A DNA stretch of 64,000 nucleotides from Ashinkailepas kermadecensis (GCA_034440615.1 JAOTOM010004625.1:222501-286500); one strand, 5' to 3'; shown: positions 21,690 through 34,859, counted from the stretch's first letter. Made by a program: numbers and translations. Notes: generated by a model from the letters alone, not told the origin.

Positions 21690-21945
21690 CACTGCGACGC
21701 CGGGCTCAGTGGGCTCAGTGGCCGTGACACTAGTGCCGGAGCCTCAGTGGCCCGGCCTCAGTGGCCCTCAGTGGCCTCAGTGCGATTCCTCAGTGGCCGT
21801 GACACTAGTGCCGGAGCCTCAGTGGCCGTGACACTAATGCCGGAGCCTCAGTGGCCGTGACACTAGTGCCGGAGCCTCAGTGGCCGTGACACTGGTGTCG
21901 GAGCCTCAGTGGCCGTGACACTAATGCCGGAGCCTCAGCGCCTCG
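21690..21945. repeat. 29-bp minisatellite
   Basis: About eight partial and full copies of GTGGCCGTGACACTAGTGCC-type units (29 bp) in TEP intron 1. Confidence 0.85.
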
Positions 21946-22289
21946 TGGGGATGTCGCCGAGGATGGCTCCACCGAGCAGATGTCGGCGACGCACGGCGCG
22001 TGCAGTCGATTGTCGACGACGCACGGCGCATGACCAATGCAGTTGATGCGCCTAGACAACGTTACAAACCAGCCAACCAACGATGTCGTCGGCGATAACA
22101 TCTGGAGCGCATCTGCTTATCGAGTGAAAAAGCGGTACCATTGGTCAGAACAGCAGTATGTATTGGTGTGGTAAACGCCCACCTGGAACTGGTGCTGTCC
22201 TGGGACTCTCGTTGAGCAGCCAGGTAGAAACATACCTGGGAGGAGGTATTAGGGACGTATGCCCAGTCTCTTCACGCGACGTCCACAGA

Positions 22290-22461
22290 CAAAGGCGCAG
22301 CCAAGGGGGTGGGCGGGGCGCGACCTTAGCAACAAAAGATACACCAGATCAAGCAATACATTTGTATAATTTCATCACGCAAAAGCAACATCTTTGGCGC
22401 GCTTCGCGCGCCGAAAGCGGTCCCTGTTCCATGCCATTTCTATCCCATAGACATAGCAGTG
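22290..22461. mobile_element. hAT-like MITE, degenerate right end
   Basis: Left end CAAAGGCGCAGCCAAGG and interior (GATACACCAGATCAAGCAATA, CGAAAGCGGTCCCTGTTCCAT) match the complete copy at 36,917-37,116; the right terminal repeat is not preserved. Confidence 0.6.
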
Positions 22462-22464
22462 CAG

Positions 22465-23930
22465 CTCACACATACCGGCGATGTACGGCCCGCAAACAAC
22501 CATCATTGTAGCCATGACAAACATGGGCAGCGCATCTTATTTTCCCTGTGGTAGAGCCTATGCAGCACAGGAATGCTCAGTGTACAGCACCATGCTTGCG
22601 CTCTGGGCCATGGCTGTGGGATCATGGGGAGGATAGAGGAACGCGAGTCATACCCCTCAATCTTTGGGAACTTTAATCATATTCTTGTTGGCGCTGCAGG
22701 AAGAAATTGACCTAGACGACTTCCCCTGACACTTCTACTGGCGTTCCCATTCCTAGACGAGTGTCAGAACCTCGAGAGGACGAGCGTCAGACGAGTGTCA
22801 GAACCTCGAGAGGATGAGAACGGTCCAGGCAGCGTGCTATGGTTGGCTGGCGGACCGGTGGCAGCTGAACAGCCGAGCCCAGCACGTGGGCCCGGCACGG
22901 ATGCGAGTGACGTCAGCCAGTGACATCAGCTAACTGTGGCAGCAGTGGGCGACGGATGTGCTGCTCTGTTTTCTCCGCCCGGCCGTATGTACCCGGCCAA
23001 ACTCATCCCACGGCCGCCTGACTGGAACATCGACAGCCGCAGCGACAGAGGCAGATGTGCACAGTTCATACTTCTTCAGAGGGAACTTCGCGGTTTGGGA
23101 TGGTCCTCTTCTGAGGGAATGAGAGAACCCCGATACAAAATTGGCAAGCAACGGGACTCTCAGTCCTAGGTAGCGACCGGATCATAACATCCATCTTCTC
23201 TGGATCACTCGCCATCAACGAACGCCCCCGCCACAATCGTTCGCAGCAACTCCAGATTTTCTTTGGCTTGACGATGTCAACGTGCACTTTAACGTCTCTA
23301 CAACGGCGCATTTTCTATCAAACGCCCACGCAGGAGTTTCCACATAAACAACTAAATCAGCGTGAAAAATTACCCTGATTCAGCCATTTCCACTTCACAG
23401 TGATCCAAATTTTAGTATTCAGAACCTCTGCGATGCCTGTAATCTCGGAACGTTTCAAGTGATATCTCAGGGACCTTACCTGATGTTGCTTGAAATGTGA
23501 CACCGTCGGAGAGCACGATTTGCCATTGCGCATATTCCGGTTTTTCAAAATATTAAATAGTCGCAAACTTATGCACATAAACAGCCTTCCAGTAAAAAGC
23601 TAAGTTTGACCAAGTGACCTGATCTCGGATCACTTGCATTTCCTTCATATTTTTCGGGGATTATTTATATATACACTCATGCTTCACTTTTCACTCCAAC
23701 TTGTACTGTTTGTTGCTGACAAATGTGTCAAATGCATCCATGCATCGTGATCTGCCTTGACTGGCTATAGCCAGTTACATGATCCTAACAAATTGAGGAT
23801 CCATTTGTTGACACCATGTACGCTCATCAATTGTCGACGATGCCACATTTTAAATCAATATCTTAAACGATTTAGGAGTTATCTAAGAGAAACGTAAGGC
23901 GGCCGCCAAACAATGCCACTGCGAGGAATG
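22465..23930. other. TEP intron 1, unique part
   Basis: No gene recognised. A 32-bp direct duplication (CAGACGAGTGTCAGAACCTC) occurs near 22,760-22,815. Confidence 0.45.
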
Positions 23931-23939
23931 ATAACTGTT

Positions 23940-24018
23940 GCGAGGGCTAACAACTGGGCTAACAACTGGGCGAGGGCTAACAACTGGGCTAACAACTGGG
24001 CGAGGGCTAACAACTGGC
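23940..24018. repeat. 15/33-bp tandem repeat (GGGCTAACAACTG)
   Basis: Alternating GCGAGGGCTAACAACTGG and GCTAACAACTGG units. Confidence 0.85.
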
Positions 24019-24384
24019 GTGACGCAAATGGCGAGCAGCGTCAATTCTGCTTTGGAAATGCTGCGGTGCGAAGCAGTTCCGACGCACCAACTTAATTGAA
24101 AAATGGTGCACTTAATTGAATACAATTCAGCGCCGCTGCAGTACACATCGCACAGGGCGCCAATTATCCAATACATACGACGTGTCTACTGTCTAGCGAT
24201 ATTTTTGACGATCACTGATATCGGTATTTCTATTGTCAGACTGTGCAGGTGGTGATCTAGCGGGTAAAAATGAGTTCACGGAGTGTAGTAATTCGCCTAT
24301 TTGACCTACTATGTCCGCCTGCCAGCCTCGTTAGCCGTTTTAGTTTTCGGGTACGCCAGCTGTGACGAGTGCATGGCGTGCACA

Positions 24385-26180
24385 TAGTGTGCACCCCCTC
24401 TGGTGTCAGGTGTAACACAGACCGTGCACATGGTGTGCACCCCCCTGGTGTCAGGTGTAACACAGACCGTGCACATGGTGTGCACCCCCCTGGTGTCAGG
24501 TGTAACACAGACCGTGCACATGGTGTGCACCCCCTGGTGTCAGGTGTAACACAGACCGTGCACATGGTGTGCACCCCCCTGGTGTCAGGTGTAACACAGA
24601 CCGTGCACATAGTGTGCACCCCCTCTGGTGTCAGGTGTAACACAGACCGTGAACATGGTGTGCACCCCCTCTGGTGTCAGGTGTAACACAGACCGTGCAC
24701 ATGGTGTGCACCCCCTCTGGTGTCAGGTGTAACACAGACCGTGCACATAGTGTGCACCCCCTCTGGTGTCAGGTGTAACACAGACCGTGCACATGGTGTG
24801 CACCCCCTCTGGTGTCAGGTGTAACACAGACCGTGCACATAGTGTGCACCCCCTCTGGTGTCAGGTGTAACACAGACCGTGCACATGGTGTGCACCCCCT
24901 CTGGTGTCAGGTGTAACACAGACCGTGCACATAGTGTGCACCCCCTCTGGTGTCAGGTGTAACACAGACCGTGCACATGGTGTGCACCCCCTCTGGTGTC
25001 AGGTGTAACACAGACCGTGCACATAGTGTGCACCCCCTCTGGTGTCAGGTGTAACACAGACCGTGCACATGGTGTGCACCCCCTCTGGTGTCAGGTGTAA
25101 CACAGACCGTGAACATGGTGTGCACCACCTCTGGTGTCAGGTGTAACACAGACCGTGCACATGGTGTGCACCCCCTCTGGTGTCAGGTGTAACACAGACC
25201 GTGCACATGGTGTGCACTCCCTCTGGTGTCAGGTTTAACACAGACCGTGCACATGGTGTGCACACTCCCTCTGGTGTCAGGTGTAACACAGACCGTGCAC
25301 ATGGTGTGCACACTCCCTCTGGTGTCAGGTGTAACACAGACCGTGCACATGGTGTGCACCACCTCTGGTGTCAGGTGTAACACAGACCGTGAACATGGTG
25401 TGCACCACCTCTGGTGTCAGGTGTAACACAGACCGTGCACATGGTGTGCACCCCCTCTGGTGTCAGGTGTGGCACAGACCGTGCACATGGTGTGCACCCC
25501 CCTGGTGTCAGGTTTAACACAGACCGTGCACATGGTGTGCACTCCCTCTGGTGTCAGGTTTAACACAGACCATGCACATGGTGTGCACACTCCCTCTGGT
25601 GTCAGGTGTAACACAGACCGTGCACATGGTGTGCACACTCCCTCTGGTGTCAGGTGTAACACAGACCGTGCACATGGTGTGCACCACCTCTGGTGTCAGG
25701 TGTGGCACAGACCGTGCACATGGTGTGCACCCCCCTGGTGTCAGGTTTAACACAGACCGTGCACATAGTGTGCACCGCCCCTGGTGTCAGGTGTAACACA
25801 GACCGTGCACATGGTGTGCACCCCCTCTGGTGTCAGGTGTAACACAGACCGTGAACATGGTGTGCACCCCATCTGGTGTCAGGTGTGGCACAGACCGTGC
25901 ACATGGTGTGCACCCCCTCTGGTGTCAGGTGTAACACAGACCGTGCACATGGTGTGCACCCCCTCTGGTGTCAGGTGTAACACAGACCGTGAACATGGTG
26001 TGCACACTCCCTCTGGTGTCAGGTGTAACACAGACCGTGCACATGGTGTGCACCCCCTCTGGTGTCAGGTGTAACACAGACCGTGCACATGGTGTGCACC
26101 CCCTCTGGTGTCAGGTGTGGCACAGACCGTGCACATGGTGTGCACCCACTCTGGTGTCAGGTGTGGCACAGACATACACA
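24385..26180. repeat. 46-bp satellite array
   Basis: About 39 copies with unit containing ACAGACCGTGCACATGGTGT, CACCCCCTCTGG and GTCAGGTGTAAC. Each unit holds the near-palindrome GTGCACATGGTGTGCAC. Variant units (CACACTCCCTCTGG; GGTTTAACAC; GTGGCACAG) cluster in blocks, indicating segmental amplification. Located in TEP intron 1. Confidence 0.96.
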
Positions 26181-26194
26181 TAGTGTGCGCGGCC

Positions 26195-26909
26195 AAGGTG
26201 GTATGATGCAATGTAGGGTGCAGTTCGGGGCGTGAAGGAGATACATTGGTACTTGGCAGGATTTAATTTCGGCATCCAGGTTCGAGACCAGTGACACAAC
26301 CTCTCCACATCAGCATGTAGAGCATCAATGTCCGTGGATGACTGTATGGTGTGGGGAAATTTCACATCGTCTGCATACAACAGACAATTTGTCCTGATGT
26401 GAAACGGGATGTCAGAGACAAACAATGTAAAGAGCAGCGGTCCGAGAACGGTACGCTCCGGCACGCCTGAGAGAACACAGGTCATTCAGATTGCTTGCCA
26501 TTAACCACAACCCTCTGCGTGCGTCCAGACAGGTATGAATCTAGCCATTTGTACGTCGTGCCAGTTACATGAAATGCCTGTTTCAGTTTATGCAAGATAA
26601 ATTTGTGGTTAACAATTGTAAATGCCGAAGTGTAATCAGTGTAAATGGCATCTGTCTGCTTACGGTACGAAAATGTGCTACGAACCAACAATGAGCTGTG
26701 AAACATCAAAGGCTCGTCACACAAAACCTTTTCGGCAGCAAACCGTGCTGAGTGACCGGAATCGCTGACATGCACGCGCCTAGCAAACACTCAGACACAC
26801 ATTTTTCCAAGACCTTGGAACAGATCGGTAAAAGAGATACTGGTCTATAGCTGCTTGCTTGATTCTTCGAGCCTTTCTTAAAATGGGAGTTACGCTTGTC
26901 TGTTTCCAC
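26195..26909 (-). pseudogene. Degenerate jockey-like non-LTR reverse transcriptase fragment
   Basis: Three overlapping minus-strand frames carry RT blocks in order: SYRPVSLLPICSKVLEK (26,706-26,909), TDYTSAFTIVNHKFILHKL with WLDSYLSGRTQRVVVNG (26,482-26,790), and GVPERTVLGPLLFTLFVSD with the catalytic LLYADDVKF (26,195-26,485). Frame changes and the altered PQG motif (PER) show it is dead. Its 3' end abuts the 46-bp satellite. Family assignment to the jockey group is from the motif spacing. Confidence 0.85.
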
Positions 26910-27480
26910 ACAGTGTGAAAGACGTCCGATTCGTGGGAAAGCTTAAACAGAATATCGAGGGAACTAGCAAGCGCATCGCCGCATTCTTCTATCGATCGAG
27001 CGTTCTAATAGTGCCACAGGGCATTGTACGGTCACATAGGCCTTTGCTAGCTACAGAGGGATCATCTAGCAGCTGTAGTGGGCATTTCGGTAGTCAAAAT
27101 GGGCCATTTGATAATCACATGGCCCTTTGACGTTTTCAGACTGCCCTCTGAGAGCCACAAGGGTTCCGTTGTACCGCTAGCTGCTATAGAGAGTTCTTTG
27201 TTGACTGCAGGAGTCTTTTGGCCGTTCCAGAGGCCTTCGACAGTCACAAAGGGCGCCCTGACAGCTGCCGGCTCCCGGCTGCGCCCCTGGTATTCAGTGC
27301 ACAGGCTGATGTGTAGCGGCCTTGGAGCCAGACATCCCACACGAAACCCCACTGTGCTCCGCATAGTCGCACAGTCTTCATTGCAGTTGGCTGTTCAGCC
27401 AATGTTCATTGGCTGGTCATCCACTTATCAGTAACCCCAGGCTAGCCCCAACCATTGGAGTAACGCCAGCTTCCTGCACC
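26910..27480. other. TEP intron 1, unique part
   Basis: A few short GC-richer repeats of CCTTT/AAAGGG-type words; no gene seen. May include an extension of the dead retrotransposon to the right of 26,909. Confidence 0.4.
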
Positions 27481-27483
27481 CTT

Positions 27484-28256
<773 letters not shown>

Positions 28257-28259
28257 CCC

Positions 28260-29475
28260 GGGCCGCCGTCCAGTCAGGTGCCCGCGCCGCGGTCGGCCGT
28301 GACTTTGCGCCGGCCGTCACGTCCGGTGACGCTCGAAGCCGCGCCGGGGACACGGCCGACAGCCGCGCGCGCTCGTCAGCCAGAACGAGGGCGGCGACGT
28401 GCGCCCAGCCGGCTGGCGCACGCGCTGTCGCCATGACAACGAAACGCCGCGAACGTCGCCGCCTTCGAGGTTAGTGGGGTCACGCGTGGCGCGCGGGGTC
28501 AATGACCCGGCCCAAACGGCGCCGCCGCACCGCAATCGTTTGGTGGGCGGGGGAGGGCGCGCGCCACTCACCCCGATCACGATTGCTTTGATTACCCTCC
28601 GGGCGGACGGACAACCGCAGCCGGGGTCTTGTCGGCATGTTCCCGCTGAGGGCGGAGCTGACCATACCAGGATCAAAAGCCGGTCTGCCGACTTTATCGC
28701 CGACCGCCAGCTGCAGGATTGAAAGCGCCAAAGTTGGGACAGCAACGGCTAAGCGCCGGAGGACATTCTGGGTGACTGCAACTCCTTTGGCATGACCACC
28801 GAGTATAACTGGGGGGACTGCATTGTATCACAACATAATAACATGTCGGGATGGAGATCGGTGACATTTCGTTCCAGGATGAGCACTCAAGTATTATCGT
28901 GGTTTCTGATCGTATTGATGTACAAGGAATTCATTCACGTAAACATGGGCCGGAAAACAGTGTTGCCACGGGGGATGTGAAGGAATTACTCCCCGTTTCC
29001 CCATAATGGCGATGTTTTTCCATTCCTCCATTAGAAACTGACCGATGCCAGCAACTTCCCACTCATTTACCATTGGGACAACCCTGACTGCGTTCCTGTC
29101 TGGGGGAACACTACATCGCATTCTTCTTGAATAACGAAGCGCTTGTCTTTCAGGTGACAGAATGAAATATACAGTAACACTGTTGAGGTGCCTAAGCTGA
29201 ATCGAGAACAATTTGTCTAACGTAACCTGAAGCAATAATCAGTTCTCTCAAATGTCACCAAAAGTATTCACAGGTGATCCCTCAACTTTATGCTCGATAA
29301 CTGGCGATCGGTGTGTACTTCATTAAATAAAAATAGCTCACTGATCGCCTATCTAATAGTTTAGTGATTTTCACACAAAAAAACGGACTGGTACATGCAT
29401 AAGAGTTCAATACACTTAACTCGCTGGGACTTGTTTGCAATCGATGATGGACATACAACAATCTAGCACCTAGGA
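28260..29475. other. TEP intron 1, GC-rich then AT-rich unique DNA
   Basis: 28,260-28,600 is GC-rich with many CpG; the remainder is plain. No supported gene. Confidence 0.4.
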
Positions 29476-29479
29476 CCAC

Positions 29480-30470
29480 TAGCTGATGCACCTGGGACCA
29501 CCAACGGATGCACCTGGGAACATTGCTGGATGCACTTTGGACCACCAGCGGATGCACCTGGGGACATTAGTGGATGCACTTTGGACCACCAGCGGATTCA
29601 CCTGGGGACATTAGTGGATGCACTTTGGACCACCAGCGGATTCACCTGGGGACATTAGTGGATGCACTTTGGACCACCAGCGGATGCACTTTGGACCACC
29701 AGCGGATGCACTTTGGACCACCAGCGGATGCACCTGGGGACATTAGTGGATGCACTTTGGACCACCAGCGGATGCACTTTGGACCACCAGCGGATGCACT
29801 TTGGACCACCAGCGGATGCACCTGGGGACATTAGTGGATGCACTTTGGACCACCAGCGGATTCACCTGGGGACATTAGTGGATGCACTTTGGACCACCAG
29901 CGGATTCACCTGGGGACATTAGTGGATGCACTTTGGACCACCAGCGGATGCACCTGGGAACATTACTGGATGCACTTTGGACCACCAGCGGATGCACCTG
30001 GGGACATTAGTGGATGCACTTTGAACCACTAACGAATCTAAGGGTGGCGGCGGTGGGAGTGCATAGTATTCTTGACATGCCCCGCTCACCTAAATGGCAT
30101 GTTAACCTAATTTTGCATACATATGCAAAATTGTCGAAACCTGGACGCGTGCTATTGAGAACAAACCGTCTGATAATAAATCGCCCTTACACTGGCAGTA
30201 TCACTATCCCGACCCACTATGGGAGCTTCTGTGCGCTAGGTTAGGAGTTCCGACATCCTGCTGGTATGGTGGGAGCTCATCAGGGCAGCTCAAGGCAGGG
30301 ATTGCACCCGAACAATATCGATTGGTGACACAGTCACACAAGAACCTCATATAAACACTCTTGACAGTATAATTTCGAATACTATTCCAGGGAACATTAC
30401 TGGATGCACTTTGGACCACCAGCGGATGTACTTTGGACCACCAGCGGATGCACTTTGGACCACCAGCTGC
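29480..30470. repeat. 22/44-bp minisatellite, interrupted by ~360 bp
   Basis: Units of GGACCACCAGCGGATGCACT (22 bp) mix with 44-bp forms that add a CTGGGGACATTAGTGG half. The array runs 29,480-30,020 and resumes 30,388-30,465 after non-repetitive DNA. Confidence 0.9.
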
Positions 30471-31430
30471 ATTATCACCGTTCGGGCCTTCGCCATTCGA
30501 TTAACCCATATGTGACTTGTTACAGGTAAATTCAATTCTAATTTTGAAACTTAATCTTTGGCTGCGCGATTTGACTTCCCTGTCTAACCCAGATTCGGAG
30601 AAGCTCAAACCAATTCTAGAATACAAATCGTTTGAAATCCTTGCATTTGAGCACCTTTGTATCTCAAGTACGACGCATGCCTCATGACAATGTACTCATC
30701 TTGCACTTGTGAGCAGAAACGGTTTTCAAGGCTCGGCACAAGAAGTATTGCTGACCATGGGTGTAAGCAGTGTCATGCTTAACAGACATTTTGTGTGTGT
30801 GGTAAAAATGGCTTGAAATATTATTCCAAATATATAAATACCGGAAAATTCTCCTCTTTTAGCCGGACACCTCATTTTCCCAGACAAATGGACAACAAAC
30901 GCCAGAAAACCATGCTGCAGATCGCTTACATCACTGATTATAAAAATAGTTGGAGTGTAAGCTTTCGTCCAGATTTAATGCCCAGGGTTGTCGGAGGTTT
31001 GGGGTCATACTTGCTACAAATTAAAGGTTAAAATGAACGTAATTAAAACAATTATACAAACATGCAAAACACTGATTTCCCTTGCCTGTGAAGATATTTA
31101 ACCAATGCATCCATCAATACACATAAAACGTCCTATCTTACCAATCTCATTTTTTCACCCTTGATATATGTAATTGCGAGCAGGATCATTCCACTGAAGC
31201 AGAGGGCGGAGATGTGCACTCAGTAATGGGGGCGGGAATCCCTCCGTGTGCGGGGGGGGTGATAGAAGTGCGAATTAAGTACCTATTCATAGGCATCACC
31301 AGGGATCTGGATCGACAGTCTGGTGTCGATTCAAAGCTGTTCCCAGCATTTTGCGACTGGAAGGATGAGGTGCTGATTCAGAGGCGCTACCAAGAGGTTG
31401 TGTCGAAACAGGGCGAGGGGCAGCGGTAAG
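30471..31430. other. TEP intron 1, unique part
   Basis: No gene or mobile element recognised. Confidence 0.4.
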
Positions 31431-31434
31431 CCTA

Positions 31435-31445
31435 GGGAAATTCCC
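31435..31445. promoter_or_regulatory. Candidate kappaB (Rel) site in TEP intron 1
   Basis: GGGAAATTCCC is a perfect palindromic Rel/NF-kappaB-type motif, ~520 bp downstream of the exon 1 donor. Arthropod TEP genes are commonly under Toll/Imd-Rel control, so the location is sensible; a single 11-bp match can still be chance. Confidence 0.3.
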
Positions 31446-31459
31446 GATGATCCAGGTCG

Positions 31460-31507
31460 ATCTCAATAGCTTTGTTTGATGCATCCATCAAACAAAGCTC
31501 TTGAGAT
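31460..31507. repeat. 22-bp inverted repeat (hairpin)
   Basis: Arms ATCTCAATAGCTTTGTTTGA.. and its complement, one mismatch in 22 bp, with a CATC loop; imperfect pairing continues outward toward 31,437 and 31,525. Confidence 0.85.
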
Positions 31508-31960
31508 AGAGCTGACTCGGGATTTGTCACCGGATGTTTGTCTCGAGGTAGTGGCGGTGGTGTCGATTCAGGGTCGCTTCAAAGAGTTTGCGGCATGAAG
31601 GATGAGACGCAGGTTCACGGCTCTCACCAGGAGTTTTCTCGATGGGGGGATCACCACACACTACGTGAGATTAATGCGTGGTGCAAAAGTGGATATTTTA
31701 CCCGAAACATTTGTTTTCAAAGACCCGCTATGCTTCTAAAATTAGAGGCAGAACCGGTAACACTCGACGGTCTCACCCGTCGATAATGATACTTAAATTC
31801 ACGTACGAATAGCTAGGCTACGTGAGTTGGGCCGCTCAGGTGGCTCCAGGACCCGAACACGTGAGCAGACCTTCAATGATACCCCTTGTGTACCAGACAC
31901 GATGTTGGGTTATGGCGTCCTGGTTTGTGCAAAATCGGCCTTCGAGTCTGAGGTACTCAC

Positions 31961-32034
31961 GCCCTGCCGTGGACGGTAGCAGTGAGGTGCAGCAGCAGCA
32001 GTAGCAGAGCCCCGATCACGCCCCCGTCCGCCAT
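31961..32034 (-). CDS. TEP exon 1: start codon and signal peptide
   Basis: Seventy-four nucleotides encode MADGGVIGALLLLLLHLTATVHGR plus two bases of the next codon. A six-leucine hydrophobic core followed by TVHG is a classic secretory signal peptide, with cleavage expected near VHG. The ATG sits in a good animal initiation context (CCGCCATGG). The exon ends at GGC|GTGAGT, and its split codon (GC+A) joins exon 2 in frame as Ala. The donor, start context and downstream fit support the call, although the exon is too short to recognise by homology alone. A CAG/TAG-like acceptor lies ~30 bp upstream, so a non-coding 5' exon further up is possible but not proven. Confidence 0.85.
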
Positions 32035-33180
32035 GGCGGGGTATGACGGCCGCCCCTACCGCAGGAACACCTGAGGCAACGACAACACAGGTCACAGAAC
32101 AGAACCATCAGGAGCAACACCAGTACCACCACCGACCAAGCAACACCAGTCACAGCAGAATCATCAAGGACAACAACACCAGTACCGCCGACAAAACAAC
32201 ACCAGGCCCACACCAGTAACATAACAAAGCGACCTGGAGTGACAACACAAGCAGCACAACAAAACCGTCGGGAATAATATCGTAAGACACACAGCAGAAC
32301 GACCTGCAAGAACACCACAAGAAATGTAGCTAAACTACCAGAAAAAAACTGCACCAGTCACCCAATATAAATGCAAAGGGTAGCTTGGTTTCTGTCCACC
32401 AGGCCCAGTTCTTGTTGACGCACGCCAGCTCTGCGGGTTCCACCACTCGCATTTCTCGTCGACGCGCTCCAGCTGTGCGGCTTACAAAGCTGATGTGGTC
32501 GGCACTGACTGGAGCTAGAACGTTGCTTACCACAAAGCTACCGGGTCGCCTCTCCATTGGGCTTTGACGACATTTCATAGTATTTACCTTCGCGCATGGC
32601 CACAAGCGTACGTATTCCACCGTAAATACACACTGACTGGCATCTGACTTTCGTCCCCCATAAGGCATCACGTTCTATTATTTCACCCACTAATGTACAT
32701 GATTCGATGAAAAAAAAACTCACCGCAGTTACTCGTTAACAAAGTTTTCAAAGCAAGTGTTACGTTCCGAGTGCACCACCAACTATGTCTGCAGTACGCA
32801 AAGCTATGATACCAGACGATAATCGAAACACGACCGACGCCCTAATCTGAGCGTGGATCTGCCGACACTTTACAGCCCGTCGTACACAGCTGGATCAGCG
32901 AGCACACGATCCAGCCGAAGTGTGCAACGTGGCCCATGCATGTTGAGTACGTGACTGTGAGCCACTGGCGGTGGGAAGTGTTGCGCTACCCAACACCGCA
33001 GCGCGCCTCGTTTTGCCCCGTGCACGCTCACGTGGCGGGTCCGACCGCTTCCTGTCGCGCGCTGTGGAAGGAAAGGAAAGTGCAGCCGTCGATGCCGGAG
33101 GGCCGCGCTGGCGCAACGTCGGCCGGCTGGTGACGGCGGGCGGGCGCTGCCGACCGCGGGAGCAGGGCGGCACAGTGCGG
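32035..33180. other. Upstream flank of TEP exon 1
   Basis: Contains a CA/ACC-rich stretch (32,080-32,340) and GC-rich DNA near 32,890-33,180. The promoter and any 5' untranslated exon should be here or further right; no TATA box or initiator could be assigned with confidence. Confidence 0.4.
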
Positions 33181-33184
33181 TAGA

Positions 33185-33400
33185 ACGGAGAGCTGGGGAG
33201 AGCGGGGAATTGGGGCACAGCAGGGAACTGGGGGACAGCAGGGAGCTGGGGTTCATAGGAGAATTGGAGGACAGCGAGGGAAATGGAAGACAGCGGAGAA
33301 CGGGGAGAAGAGCAGAGATCAGGGAGCAAGAAGCGTGCAGCGGGGAGAGCAAGGAACGGAAAGCGGGGGATGGGGGAACGGAGAACGGGGAGCCGCATCC
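33185..33400. repeat. Purine-rich GGGGA/ACAGCAGGGA repeat tract
   Basis: Short diverged repeats (GGGAACTGGGGGACAGCAGG) on an all-purine-like strand. Confidence 0.7.
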
Positions 33401-33759
33401 AGCAAAAGATGAATGCCGGAGTATGGGTTAGATGCAGCGATAATGGAGGACTAGGAACAGGGGCATAGCGACAGGAACAAGGGAATCCAAACTGAAGTCA
33501 AGAGCCACAGCGAGATCGGGGAGCATAAACAGCTGCAGCTATCCACGGACGGGAGACGGCGGCTACGGCTGGGGCAGCTGGCGCCGCCACGCCCCAGACA
33601 GAGTCGATGCCCAGAGCCAAAGCCGGACAGGTGGCCCGTGATCGCTGATCCGCTACATCGACACCGGCGGCGGCTCCACGGTCACTGGCTGCTCACACCA
33701 GCTCAGGAGCCGGCTCCGCCATACCGACATCCGCTACATCGACAATCCGACAATACAAT

Positions 33760-33885
33760 TGCCATACCGATACAGGAGCTGGCTTTGCCATACCTATACA
33801 GGAGTTGGACTTGCCATTCCAATACAGGACCTGATCTTGCCATACCGATACAGGAGTTGGCCTTGCCGCACCAATTCAGGGGCTG
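33760..33885. repeat. ~30-bp tandem repeat (TTGCCATACCGATACAGGAG)
   Basis: Four to five diverged copies. Confidence 0.75.
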
Positions 33886-33992
33886 GCCTCGTCAAGCAGC
33901 TTGCCGCATATCAGCAGCCTGCGCCATTTTGCACAGCGGCCACACTTGTGCACCCAGCGAGCATTTTGGTGAAGGCCATCATCACCTAGCGC

Positions 33993-34078
33993 ATTGCTAG
34001 CGGTGGGCCCCTGCAGATGGACGGGTGCGCCACATTGCTAGCGGTGGGCCCCTGCAGATGGACGGGTGCGCCACATAT
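33993..34078. repeat. 42-bp direct duplication
   Basis: Two exact copies of a unit beginning ATTGCTAGCGGTGGGCCCCT, at the left border of the RT fragment. Confidence 0.9.
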
Positions 34079-34149
34079 TCTGCATGCTATTAACAGTGGC
34101 ATTGTCAACGCGTGACTTGCTCTTGCATTGTCACCATATGATATGTCTC

Positions 34150-34461
34150 GAGCAGTACGGATTTCACCCTGGTTTACCCACTGAAGCGACTCTACTGGAT
34201 AGCGCAACACATGCGACGGATAATATCGATGGTGGTGTGATGACAACACCTGTGACAGCTGATACATCTAAAGCTTTCGATGGCGTGAAGCATAGCCGAT
34301 TGTTAGACAAACTAGACTGGCATGGAGTGGATGATCGGGGTTTCACAACCTGGTTTGAGGAGCGTACTCAGTCTATCAAGAATAGCTCCGCCCTACCGAT
34401 CGCACACGGAGTGGCACAGGGCTCGGTATCAGGTCCGATGCTCTTTATTCTTCACAAATGA
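34150..34461 (+). pseudogene. Non-LTR reverse transcriptase fragment
   Basis: The plus-strand frame reads QYGFHPGLPTEATLLDS, TADTSKAFDGVKHSRLLDKL and VAQGSVSGPMLFILHK: RT blocks from the GF(R)xG region through the first catalytic Asp area to the xQGxxxGPxLF block. It stops before the YADD box, so it is a truncated, non-functional copy unrelated in detail to the other two RTs in this window. Confidence 0.8.
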
Positions 34462-34783
34462 CCATATATCAGACTGCAATGTTGTTCTATAAGCCGATAG
34501 CGAACAGTCATTTGACAGCGAAACCTCATAATATCACAACACGGAAAACAAACGCATGCAAACCAGTCGGCCAATTGCTCTGAATTGGTTTGCTCAGCAT
34601 ATATTAAACATAAACCTCTCACAGCCCAGGCTATTATCAATGCGATTTGGAGATACGGAGGCTTCACCTTCGCAGTTTGCCAAATATTTGGTATCAGCAT
34701 AAATATGACCTTGCCTTGGGAAAATCATGGTACACGTATTATGTGCACCTGCTACCGCATCCTGATTGAATCGGTCCGCATGC

Positions 34784-34784
<1 letters not shown>

Positions 34785-34853
<69 letters not shown>
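34785..34853. repeat. (AT)n microsatellite
   Basis: Pure AT dinucleotides, ~69 bp. Confidence 0.95.
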
Positions 34854-34855
<2 letters not shown>

Positions 34856-34859
34856 ACGT

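Larger units (their letters stand above)
31300..31630. repeat. Diverged ~200-bp direct duplication
   Basis: The words GGTGTCGATTCA, GAAGGATGAG and AC/CAAGAGGTT recur in the same order at ~31,322-31,410 and ~31,549-31,640, with the hairpin between them. Confidence 0.55.

Noticed and set aside
24385..26180. CRISPR-like array
   Set aside because: Units are contiguous head-to-tail repeats without unique spacers, in an animal intron.
32330..32671. 113-codon minus frame upstream of TEP exon 1 as a gene
   Set aside because: No family motif, splice structure or codon signal recognised.
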